From Alisma plantago-aquatica (Eukaryota > Streptophyta > Magnoliopsida > Alismatales > Alismataceae): 64,000 bases of DNA. Positions 1-9,818 of this stretch are shown here, piece after piece. The stretch covers positions 1,535,371,072-1,535,435,071 of the forward strand of contig OY856409.1 in assembly GCA_963693085.1 (NCBI GenBank). Direction: 5' to 3'. The notes under the pieces are model-generated. The model searched no databases, was not told the DNA's origin, and was given only the letters and a program-made list of their open reading frames with translations. The position numbers were made by a program, and so were the translations under genes. The stretch's first letter is position 1. The number at the start of each line of letters is the position of its first letter.

Positions 1-426
1 GTTTGGGGGTTGGCAATGTTTTCCTCCACACCACTAGCTTGGCTTATGAGGACTCCCAGATCCATATGACATCAGCCTGGCCTGAGCTGATACTGAGTCT
101 CCCAAAATAGCATACCTTTGGAAAAATTATCTTATTGTTGAGTAACCTTTTGAACCTAGTATATGATGATTTTGTTAATCATGTAGAATTCCCTTATGTG
201 TCCATAAGTTCTATATAGGAGCCTTAGAATTCTATGTTCGGGGATATCCTACCCTATATTAGAATTTGAAGTTTGATAGTAGTGATTAGCAAAACAATTA
301 AGTGTTGAATCCTATGGTTTAATTAGAGTTTCTCTTTTACCCCTAGTTTATATTGACTTGGTAGGTCAAGCTTTTAAGGAACACTAGTGGTAGTGGTAAT
401 ACCTTGTTAGATTTTAGAGTTGCTAA
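1..426. other. unassigned sequence upstream of the first PPT-like motif
   Basis: AT-rich sequence with stops in all frames. By position it would be the decayed 3' end of pol or the 3' untranslated part of the chromovirus. I see no domain that can be named. Confidence 0.4.
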
Positions 427-461
427 TTTTGAGGACGAAATCCTCTTTAAGGGGGTGGAGT
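427..461 (+). promoter_or_regulatory. pol-end / polypurine-tract-like motif, copy 1
   Basis: Reads GAGGACGAAAT, then CTCTTTAAGGGGGTGGAG. In plant chromoviruses the last pol codons (FEDEI) overlap the polypurine tract just before the 3' LTR. The base after the tract does not start a TG-type LTR, unlike the near-identical motif 1.29 kb downstream, so this copy may be a duplicate or the trace of a second element. Confidence 0.5.
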
Positions 462-1716
462 CCCTCAATGCATTGAAATCTAGTTACTTTATTTTTGGAA
501 ACCCTAACTCCATATACATGGGATTAGTGAGCTTATATATGTTTAGTGTTGAGCAAAAAACTTATGATTATAATTCATCTTGTTGTCTATACACATATGA
601 ATAAATAATAAACCATCTAAGGGATAGTTCATATGCTTGAACCTTAACCTACTCTTAATGCACGTGATAGTGAGTTACTCATCACTAATTGTGGATACAC
701 ATAATGTTGACCATGTCACCCTAATAGTATGGTTAGTAAGATAAAAGGTTCTAATGCATCCTTTACATGCATATCATGTAATGGTCTTGTTTACCCAAAC
801 CCTAATGTGTAATCATCTAGCCTTGACAATTAATACATACATATCTTTGATGCCTTCATGACACATTAGTGACTTAGGTGTCATCCTCACATAATATACC
901 TTGGTATATATAAATGGCTTGTAATCACCAAATCATAATTGGGATCAAGTTATCAATATATGTAAGTCGTATCACCTTGTTCCCTAATATACATCTCATT
1001 AATCACTTCATCATGATTTAGTTTGAAAATCATTTCATTTATGTTTAATGTGTTTCACCTTATTCACTAAAATATGATTATGAGTAATTGGATTCACTGT
1101 ATATGCATACATGCCTAATGTGATGTTAAATATGTATAATTCATATCATGTAGTGTCATAGGAGAAAATGATTAATGATGTCATTAATGAGAATGTGTAA
1201 TATAGTTTTAAGAAACTAATGTGACATTATTTGGAGTTGTTGTGGAATTAATAACTTGTTGGATAATATTATCTTTTCTTACAAAATAATCTGTGATAAT
1301 CCTATATGATGTGACTATGAGGATAATAGAGAATAAATTCAAGTTATTAAGGTTTGTGACCTAATACATTAATATATATTGAGATTTCTTAGTAAACCCT
1401 AATTATGCTTAAAACCCTTGATGAGGGAAATACATATGATTTGGTACATTATTTTGACATGTATTCTTTGTTACAACAATGTGAGTAAAATATGGCATAA
1501 GTAATGGAATAATATAGATGATGCTTTTTCATGATTATGCTTATAAGCCAAAATATCTTTATTGTTATGTTTGATAAAAGGCTATGTATATGGTGGAAAC
1601 ATTAGTGAGACTTGGTTTATGTATAGAGCTTGTGAAGTACTATAGATTAGATGTAACACCTAGTTACCTAATGTTGTGATGTTACACACTCACCCTCTCT
1701 CTTCTCTCTTGTTGTG
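462..1716. other. AT-rich non-coding stretch between two PPT motifs
   Basis: About 1.25 kb with no coding potential and no domain. It lies between two near-identical pol-end motifs. It could be the remains of an LTR that lost its TG start, or a 3' non-coding region unusual for this family. No match to other parts of the window is visible by eye. Confidence 0.4.
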
Positions 1717-1750
1717 ATTTCGAGGACGAAATACTCTTTAAGGGGTGGAG
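1717..1750 (+). promoter_or_regulatory. pol-end motif and polypurine tract, copy 2
   Basis: GATTTCGAGGACGAAAT followed by CTCTTTAAGGGGTGGAG, directly before the TG that opens the 3' LTR. This is where plus-strand DNA synthesis would be primed. Confidence 0.65.
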
Positions 1751-2751
1751 TGCTGTAACAGACTGAATCTCAGGGTCCCTTATGCAATTTACCCACTTGT
1801 GAGCTTTTATTTGCTTTCTAGTCCTTTTGGACCTTTTTCCTAAATTACCCATCCTTTTTATCTTCTTTGGCCTCAATATTGAAATTGAGCAAAGTTTGAT
1901 GATGAAATCTATATTTTACCACATTCATGTCAATGAATGGGTTTTTGCACAAATATCCCAACTGATGAGATAATTGAGGACTAATTATGCAATATGGCCA
2001 TTAATGATAGATAAATTAATGGATAATGCTAATTTGGAGCTATTATATCTTTTTGGATAAAAATATGATTAATAATGTGTATTTGAGTTAATGTATGAGA
2101 GTAATTAATCATTTTTTTCTCTCCTAAAAAATGATATTAATGTATGAAAAGATGCTATTATGTTGAAATATGACTCTTAATGATGATATGTCTCGAATTT
2201 CACTCACTCATGTCATTAAAAGACTCTTTTCACATTAATCATTCATTTTATACATTAAAATATGCATTAATAGCCGATATAGCATTTAAGGGCCAAAATG
2301 TGTGTAAAATGAGAAACGAATGGAACATCATCATTCTAGGCATTATAATTAACCTATATGAGGTCATTTGTACTTTATTTGACCCCTCAAATTGATTTTA
2401 TAAGTTTTAATATAGTGTGACTTTGGTATGTGAATCGTTGTCATTTATTTGACAATGTCCCTTCATTTACTCTGTCACGCAACCGATCACCGTATGATCT
2501 TGATCCAATGGCTAGGAGCTCGTCTCCTACCTCTAGCCATCGGGAAGTGTAGGACTCCTCAGTTTTATGACGTTGTTCTCTCTCTCCTCTCAACCATTTC
2601 CTAAGATTTCACCTTTGTTGAGTTTGTCTTCCCGAGACGCATCGTTTAAACTATGGAACGACCACTCTCGTGCACCATGGCCAAAATGCCCAATGGCACC
2701 GGCCATGGCCTGTCCTCTCTCACGTCATTTTGACTTAATGAACTTCCTCAC

Positions 2752-2760
2752 CTATAAATG
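2752..2760 (+). promoter_or_regulatory. TATA-like box of the 3' LTR
   Basis: CTATAAATG in the middle of the LTR, followed by a pyrimidine-rich stretch, as expected for an RNA polymerase II LTR promoter. A second candidate, ACATATATAAGG, lies near 2898-2909. Confidence 0.45.
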
Positions 2761-3573
2761 GAACCACCCTCACCTCCACCGGCACCCGCGCAAGCTTTCT
2801 CTCCAATCAATTGGTCTGAAACCCCCACGACCAGCCCCCGACAACTCTTCTCTCCTCACTTTGAGGCGACTCTCCCTAGACCTCAGCATCTCTGACAACA
2901 TATATAAGGGGTCAAGTGAGTTCGGCTCCGTCTCCTCGTCGTTTTGAGCAATTGCGGTCACGTTTTGGTTCTGTATAGCAAAAATGCCCAATTGGGCAAG
3001 CACCTCCGCCGCGGCCATGTCTAGCTCGTGAGGAGGAAGATGACATATGGTAGTGTTACACTTTTACCCTCTCATACTCCCTCTTTCCCTATTTTAATGG
3101 CCAAGGGTATTTCAGTCTTCCATATTATTTTTCTTGCAATCTGATTGGTCCAGTTTCTTTAATTCATAGTAAATTGGTCCTTGCTCAGAAAAATACAAAT
3201 AAATAGTCGTTGGAAAGGATTTTTCACGTAGAATCTAAATTTGTGGTTTTTGAGTCCTGATTCTCAAAGATTTTTCGAAATTTGCTTTGAATGATATTTT
3301 GAGTATGCTGAATGTTCTAAAAATGATAAATAAACCATTTCAACTCCAAATTGAGTAATAAGACATGTTTTCTTAATCAGTGAAACCTAAGTGAGCTTTT
3401 GGTCCTAGTTTTAGTCCTAAATCAAAGGTTTTCATAAAGGGTCTAAAATGAGTATCTTTTATACACCTTATGCTTTAATACATACTAATATATGTGAAAT
3501 ATTTGTAATTAGGGAAAATGATCTTGGATACAATCTAATCAACGATAATTATGGATGTGAATCTTCAATAAGG

Positions 3574-3838
3574 TATGTGAAGTCTATTTAAGTATGTGAG
3601 CCCTATTTAAGTATGCGACCCCTATTTATGTATGTGAAGCCTATTTAGTATGTGAAACCTATTTATGTATGTGAAGTCTATTTATGTATGTGAGCCCATT
3701 TTAAGTATGTGACCCCTATTTATGTATGTGAAACCTATTTAGTATGTGAAATCTATTTATGTATGTGAAGTCTATTTATGTATGTGACCCCTATTTATGT
3801 ATGTGACACCTATTTGTGTATGTGATCCCTAATCTAAT
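3574..3838 (+). repeat. minisatellite, about 14 units of 18-19 bp
   Basis: Tandem units of the form TATGTGAARYCTATTTATG. Adjacent units alternate between GAAG, GAGC, GACC and GAAA variants, and two are 18 bp (ending TTTAG). The array lies inside the LTR, downstream of the TATA-like box. Confidence 0.85.
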
Positions 3839-4197
3839 TATGAATGAATGAATGTGCCATGTATACTCTATTCCTTCAGTTGGGCTTTTATCCAACCCTT
3901 CATTCTTAATGTGCTAGTCTTGGAATATCTCTATTGCCTTTATATGTCTCTTTATTCATTTGATTCTTCTATTGCCTATGTTGGCTCATTTACTTGAAAT
4001 GCTTGGATCTTTCTATTGCCAATGTTGGCTTCTTTATTTGATTTACTTCATGGGTTTTATTCCCATTTACTATGATGAAATGTTATTTATATTTTCACTA
4101 CTGCCAAGTGAATTATCCAACATGATGTATTTATTGGCCAAATGACAATGTAGTGTACATGAGTACAAACCACCCATAGAGGGCACGAGCCCTAGAG

Positions 4198-4325
4198 GGA
4201 TGTGACCACTCCCCTCATATTATATTTTGGGGAATGTGACCACTCTCCCCCGAAGGATGTGACCACTCCCTTTGTATTATATATTTGTAGGTGTTTGGGA
4301 ATGTGACCACTCTCCCTCACCTATT
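4198..4325 (+). repeat. short interspersed repeat with GATGTGACCACTC core
   Basis: Four copies of an ATGTGACCACTCYCC motif spaced unevenly over about 130 bp in the 3' part of the LTR, separated by AT-rich linkers. Confidence 0.7.
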
Positions 4326-4890
4326 GGTGTAGGTTTGGTAGGTGCCTCACCCTACATTGATATGATTTTGATTCATAATATTTTTCATGCTATGTTGATT
4401 ATTGTGGATTGATTTACTATGGCAGATTTCCATTTCTCATTTATTTTAGTTGCCTCATACTCTTGCAAACTCTTAGTGTAGTGAATCATTTTATTATGCA
4501 ATGTTGTGCTTTATTATTTGTCCTTTTCCTTTTGAATAACACATACTTTTATCTCTCTCTTACTGGATGATCCCAACCATCCAGGTATAGGATCAGAGTG
4601 CGCATTGGAAGCTTGGTTAACCGACCTAAGTAGGGCTATGAGTTTAGCCATGTATCTTAGACATGGCTGCCTATATATATTAAGTTATTTTTGTTTAGAG
4701 ACAAGTTGATTTGGTTTGATTCTTCCACTACCTAGACCCTGTTGTTGTGTATAAAGTTGTACACCCTTTTGGGAAATTTTGTAAAGTACTCTTTATACAA
4801 TTGAATATTGTCAAAGTTTAATATTCCCCTGCTTCACATTGGTGTCTTTATTTGCCAAGTTTTAGTAGAAGGTAATTTTCACTCTTTACA

Positions 4891-6430
4891 GTGTGCATCA
4901 AACTAGATATTTCTAAGGCATACGACCATGTTTCATGGGATGCCTTGTGGAAGATACTAGTAAACTTTGGTTTTGATGATAGATGGATCTAATGGATCTG
5001 AGAATGTGTGCAATCGACTTCCTTATTGGTCCTTGTTAATGAGTTGCCAGTAGGCCACTTCTCAAGCAACCACAAATTGTGACAATGAGACCCACTTTCC
5101 CGGCTACTTTTCATCTTGGCAATGGAGCAACTCTCACTCATAATTGGGGAGAAGGAAACTTAAGGACTGATTGCTCCTTCTAAAGTGAGGGGCATGCTGG
5201 TTTTCTCACACCTCATCTTTTCTAATGATGTGATGTTATTCCTGGTTGGATCACCACAATGCCTTAGGATTGCCAAAGAAATACGTGTCCGGTTTGGCAA
5301 ATGCTCTGGGTTACATGCCAACCTAACCAAGTCCTCCTTCTTCCTATCTAAGGTGGTGAGTCCCAAGAAGGATATGTTCTCAAACATTTTGGAAATGCCG
5401 ATTGAGAATCTTCCAGACACATTACCCTGGGTTCGTATTAACAACTGCAATGGTGCTTGCACATCAGCAGCGCCTGCACAGATCACCTTACAAGGATGAT
5501 TGATCAATGGCCAACAAACCATACCTCCTTTTTTCGGAAGTTAGTGTTGGTATGGTCAAATATCCTTGAGATACTACACTTCTGTGTGATGTAGGGACAT
5601 ATACCTCTAGCGGTATTTGACCTCCTAGAAACCATTTTCACCCAATTCCTGTGGGGGAGTTCAACCCATTCCATGTCGTGGGAAAGGATGGTGCTGCCCT
5701 TGGAAGAGGGTGAAATCAGTCTTAAGAACTTCCAATAGGTGGAAAGATGGTACAAGGTGACGAATGTCACAAATTCTTAACAAATATGAAGTCAATTTGG
5801 TCATAATGGATGCACACAAGGTATTATCACACTTTGGTGGATGAAAGGGATAATATGCAATGCTACTCTTGCTCATGGAAATGGAAGGTGGGGGAATACA
5901 AGAATTGTGCACATTTGTTTACAAGTACAAAATCTAGTGTGCACAGACTGATTGACGACACAACATACCCTTGCGAGTTGGGCAGAGTGCGAGGCCAAAC
6001 ATGTAAAATTGGTGCTTTTCTATGGCACAAATAGAACATGCTTCCCTGGGCCATGACAGTATACAAGGCCATGCACATGGTTCTATAAACATCAAACATG
6101 GTTAGCATATGGGCCCCGAATTGCAACACAAAATGTTGACTTTGCAACACGAAAGATTAAAGTGGGGAACATCTCTACTTATGATGCAATTTGTCCAAGT
6201 TCTTATGGGAATTGTGTGACCCTTTCATAGAGTTAGGAAAAATTCATGTGAACAGGGACAACGCTATGACATAACTCATTATTCTGGCTATGAGTGTTGT
6301 TACTTATTTCAGTAAAGAAAGGAATAGTAGAAGTCATGGTGGATGTAGACAAACAATGGCGAATCTAAAGAGTGTTTGTTGCAACACAATCTGTACAATC
6401 CTCTTTCTATGAAAAGGGTTCAATGATGTA
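4891..6430 (+). pseudogene. L1-type LINE ORF2 fragment (reverse transcriptase to zinc-binding end)
   Basis: Translation in shifting frames gives plant L1 reverse-transcriptase blocks in order: [13 protein letters not shown] at about 4900, a degraded DPLS/LFILAMEQLS block at about 5090-5140, SGLHANLTKSSFF at about 5310, FLWGSS with a PLEEGEISLKNFQ block at about 5645-5740, and a late zf-RVT-like stretch (SGEHLYL, SKFLWELC) near 6150-6215. The A/G-F-x-DD catalytic block is altered (FSNDVMLF at about 5218). Many stops and frameshifts are present, so it is dead. The 5' part is missing because a chromovirus LTR ends at 4890 and the LINE reading begins at once. No poly-A tail is visible, so the 3' end is uncertain. 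Confidence 0.75.
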
Positions 6431-6876
6431 TGGGATGTACATTAGTGACTTAGGCCCCTGTGTGGGTCTATTCTGTACCGAGTGGAGAGGGGATGACCCT
6501 GCATGGTCTACCTCGGACTCATTTTTGGACCCTACAAGGTCTAATTTTGTACCCACCAAGAAATCTAGCTTTCTCGCATTGCCAGCCCATTAACGCTCCC
6601 AATTCTAACTATCCTAGGCTAGGACTCAAGGTGTATATGAGCCCAACATGTCAGTTTCCATATCGGGACCGGTATGACATGTCCTAGACTAATTAGTGTG
6701 TCGATGTTTACTTTTCTCTATAAATGAAAAGGCACACCAGTACTTAACAAAACTTTCGGGAAGTCTGAACCCACCTAGTTGGGGATGGAGGAACCAAAGG
6801 AGAAGTTAAATATTGGATCTTGAACCAAATGTGATTCTGGCCCTATGGGTTAGTAGGAAGGATATGTTTTCATTGC
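6431..6876. other. unassigned, possibly LINE 3' region
   Basis: Follows the LINE frames and precedes the Athila-like LTR. Short overlapping open frames (6372-6593, 6460-6687) have no recognisable domain. The five bases before the LTR are ATTGC, the expected place of a target duplication; the partner site is not in the window. Confidence 0.4.
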
Positions 6877-7084
6877 TGATGAATGCATATTCATCAGGAA
6901 TTTCAATCACCACATTGGGTCAAATTTGACTAAATGCTTTCAATTTCATTTACTGAATATCAAAATTTGCAAAATTACTAAATTGGTCCAATTATCATGA
7001 TTTTTACTGAAATTATGTTGATTTGATGCAGGTCTTGATACAGATGAACAATCAACTAGGACCCACCTTCTCTCACCCTTAGGT

Positions 7085-8232
7085 CTGACCAATCGATCTA
7101 ACCAAGTGATTTCATCCATTCGGTCTCAAGACCGTTAGAGCCCATTCGGTCTCAAGACCGATAGACCAGTAGAGACCGATTGGAGGCACACCTCAAAACC
7201 GTTTGGAGAGGTCATGGTCTCAGATCATTTGAACGATCAAATCTAGCAGACCATTTGGCACTTGGCTGAAACCGAATGAGCAACATATGAAGACTGAATG
7301 GGCATGCAGTGATAAAATCGTTTGATGTGAACAAGTAGCCTACATAAAAAACTGATGAGGATCACATGCATGTAAGATCGGAAGAGCAAAGCAAACCGAT
7401 TGGAAGAGCTACGGGAATAGTAAGGCATGCATGCATGCATTGGACATTTGCATGAGATCGAATGAAGGCAATTATCCAAGACCGTTTGGTACTGCGGAAA
7501 AACCAAAGACCGTTTGGGCTATTTGAAGCAAGACCGTATGGAGGTCTGCATGAAACCGGTTGAAGGAATGCAACAAGACCATTTGAGAAGGTTCTATCCA
7601 AGATCGTTTGAAAAAGCAATCAGTAACAAACCGTTTGTAGAAGAGCACTAGACCGTTTGGGAAAGGTCTGTACAGACCGTTTGCTTTGCCTCTGTACAAG
7701 ACCGATTGAAAAAGGTTTTATAATGAAACTGTATGGAAAAGGTTGCATTGCCGAACCATCTGGGAAAGGCATGCATGTAAGACCGTATGAAAAGGACCAC
7801 CTGACGAAACCGTTTGATAGTTAAACGGTTTACAAACCGTGTGAGCCCATGCATGCAGATCGTTTAATATATACATGGAAACTGTTTGGCAAAGTGTTGC
7901 GAAGACCGTTTGGCTGAAGTGAAGACATTTTGCTGCTATGTGCATGCACGACCGAATGATCTGTTGCTGAACCACATGAAGACATGAGGACCATTCAATG
8001 AAACATTTTAATTACATTCAGTTTCCAAACCCGAATGAAAAATGCGTGCATATGCCAAACCGTATGGGCAGCGATGTAGATCGTTTGTGCATGCAGATGA
8101 AGACAGTTTGCACATGCAAATGAAGACTGAATGAAGGACACACAGACCGTTTGGATTATATTTTTACCAAGACTGTTTGGTCAGGTTCTACCAAACTGTT
8201 TAAAGCAAAAATATCTACAAGACCGTTTGGAC
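7085..8232 (+). repeat. degenerate ACCGTTTGG repeat array in U3
   Basis: About 40 copies of a short core RRACCGTTTGG, mostly in direct orientation and spaced roughly 20-45 bp. Common variants are ATCGTTTG, ACCATTTG, ACCGAATG, ACTGTTTG and ACCGTATG, many differing by C/T or A/G changes. Linkers vary and often include GCATGCATGCA. It ends about 40 bp upstream of the TATA box. On the reverse strand the core reads CCAAACGGT, which contains AACGG, the core bound by some plant MYB factors; that link is inference. Confidence 0.85.
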
Positions 8233-8269
8233 TGGAATCACACTAAAAATGTTAGGGCCAGTTCGGTGC

Positions 8270-8280
8270 CTATAAATAGG
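8270..8280 (+). promoter_or_regulatory. TATA box of the Athila-like LTR
   Basis: CTATAAATAGG directly downstream of the ACCGTTTGG array, placing the array in the upstream promoter. The transcription start would be expected about 30 bp downstream. Confidence 0.7.
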
Positions 8281-9644
8281 ACCAATAGGGTCCTTATTTT
8301 GGCGCATCGGTTCTGGGACACCGACAGGCTGCCTGTACACAGGTCCGATCCAGATCCAGTTCCATTCAAGCCAGTTTCACTCCACCTACTACCCATTTTG
8401 CAATCAAGGAGACTGAGAAGAGAAGGAAGACAGAGTGAGAGAGACTGTCCGGTCTGTCTTGGCATCTCCCGTTTCGTGTCCAGATCAGCTTTGACACGAC
8501 GTAGAAGACCGCATCATCTTCACCAAGCTACGACTACCTTCTGCACCATGCTCATGGAGGATTTCTCTCTCTTTCTCATTCTTCTTGTTTCTCGCATCAT
8601 GAGCGAGTAGTCCTTTTTCGCCGGGGTGCGGGGACTAGCCCCTCTACCCATGCAATCATGTTCTTTTGTTAAACTTTCCATGGCAGTGTATATAACTTTT
8701 CATTTCGTTGTTAATCGTTATGTTCGTAGTTTAATTAATTGTTTGCTTTCATCTTTGTTCTTCCTATGTTGTGAGAACTTCTATATGTAGGATTGAATGT
8801 CATTTAACAGGTTGACTCCCAAACTAGAAATAGAATGAGATTCCTTGAGGTCGTAAGTGTATGATCCGCAAGGGGATGAGCCATCTATCCTTCAGTGACT
8901 CTTCTGGGTAACTAACGCCTGTATAGGGGGTTCACAACCTTAGTTGGATTTTGTATCTTCTTGTTAATCGTCGATGTTTGCTCATATATTAACTGCCTGA
9001 TTGCTTATCAATTAGTGTGGTTGACTCCCAAACTAGAAATATAATGGGATTTCTTTGAGTTTGTAAGTGTATGATCTGTGAGCGGATGAGCCATCTAGCC
9101 TTCGGTGACGCTTCTGTGTGCCTAACACCTGTATAGGGGGCCCACAACCTTCGTTGGATTTCTGTATATTTGGAGCCATAAGTAAGTCATCTGGATGGTG
9201 ACGAGACATCTGATGGCTAAGGTGATGCTTACGCAAACCTAACGCCCGTATGGGGGATTTTGCAGCAACTCTATTTAGATCGTTATATCTTGCCTGGATT
9301 GTTTGCGTGGAATGTGTTTGCATATGTAGTGGTGGTGAAACACGAGACCATCCCAGCGATTCCATATCATTGATCTAAATCCAACTTTAATTCAGCTATT
9401 ACTTTCTTGCATTTAGTTTATTTAACCTAAACTAAATCAATCATTTTAAATATTAGTCTTACTTGAGCTAGATTCGATTAATAAAGATTCTTAAAAACAT
9501 TGTCTCTTGGGATTCGATCCTCAACTATACTACAATAAGACCCGTCCGCTTGCGGGTGGTATTATTGCACAAGGTTTTGGTAAAAGCTCGGGGATTTCAA
9601 CCTCGAGTGAATTTGTTAGTGCAATAAAAGCCCACGTCAAATTC

Positions 9645-9662
9645 TGGCGCCGTTGCTGGGGA
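9645..9662 (+). promoter_or_regulatory. primer-binding site, tRNA-Asp type
   Basis: TGGCGCCGTTGCTGGGGA, five bases after the LTR end. This is the PBS usual for Athila-type plant elements. Confidence 0.85.
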
Positions 9663-9818
9663 CAACGGAATCAGATAGTCAAATCTAGTTCTTTTAAGGC
9701 TAATCTTGGATTTTGTTTTTCTTTTGATACAATCGATCATCTACTTGACTTTGACTCTACTTTGTGGATCTCATTTTCAAAATCATTCTTTTTTCAGGTA
9801 CTTCAGAAGGATTAGTGC

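Larger units (their letters stand above)
1..4890 (+). mobile_element. 3' part of a forward Ty3/gypsy chromovirus-like element
   Basis: The end of a forward LTR retrotransposon: a polypurine tract (1738-1750) is followed by a 3.1 kb LTR that opens TGCTGTAACA and closes CTTTACA at 4890. The FEDEI-like reading just before the polypurine tract, and the LTR tail around 4700-4830 (a GTACACCCTTTTGGG-type stretch), are typical of Tekay/Del-type chromoviruses. The internal coding region lies left of the window or has decayed. The element abuts a LINE reverse transcriptase at 4891, so it probably inserted into that LINE. The clade assignment is inferred from these short signatures; no pol domain is readable here. 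Confidence 0.6.
1751..4890 (+). repeat. 3' LTR of the forward chromovirus-like element
   Basis: Starts TGCTGTAACA directly after the polypurine tract and ends CTTTACA. A TATA-like box lies at 2752-2760, so U3 is about 1 kb. The downstream part carries an 18-19 bp minisatellite (3574-3838) and a GTGACCACTC repeat (4198-4325). Open frames at 2567-2947 and 2770-3018 overlap the promoter on both strands and show no conserved domain. The exact 3' end is set by a CA ending and by where the LINE reading begins, so it is approximate. Confidence 0.6.
6877..9639 (+). repeat. 5' LTR of the Athila-like element
   Basis: Opens with a near-palindrome, TGATGAATGCATATTCATCA, and ends ACGTCA five bases before the PBS. 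U3 holds a 1.1 kb array of ACCGTTTGG-type repeats, then a TATA box at 8270. The 3' part (9480-9639) carries the signature GGGATTCGATCCTCAACTATA, which recurs inverted in the LTRs at 24844-26491 and 30919-32715. U5 contains a diverged internal duplication, with a block near 8811-8960 resembling 9020-9170 (GGTTGACTCCCAAACTAGAAAT). Confidence 0.8.

Noticed and set aside
2567..3018. Open frames on both strands (126 and 82 codons)
   Set aside because: Lie over the LTR TATA region, overlap each other on opposite strands, low-complexity composition, no domain.
7243..7975. Overlapping minus-strand open frames of 68-87 codons in the Athila-like LTR
   Set aside because: They run through the ACCGTTTGG array. 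The repeated core gives recurring FxNGL or QTV residues in several frames, which looks protein-like but reflects only the DNA repeat.
7085..8232. Array resembling a CRISPR (regularly spaced short repeats)
   Set aside because: Repeats are degenerate, about 11 bp, with uneven spacing, inside a plant LTR promoter, and there are no cas genes.
8131..8610. 159-codon open frame on the + strand
   Set aside because: Spans the end of the repeat array, the TATA box and the R region of the LTR; no domain, and the TATA would be inside it.
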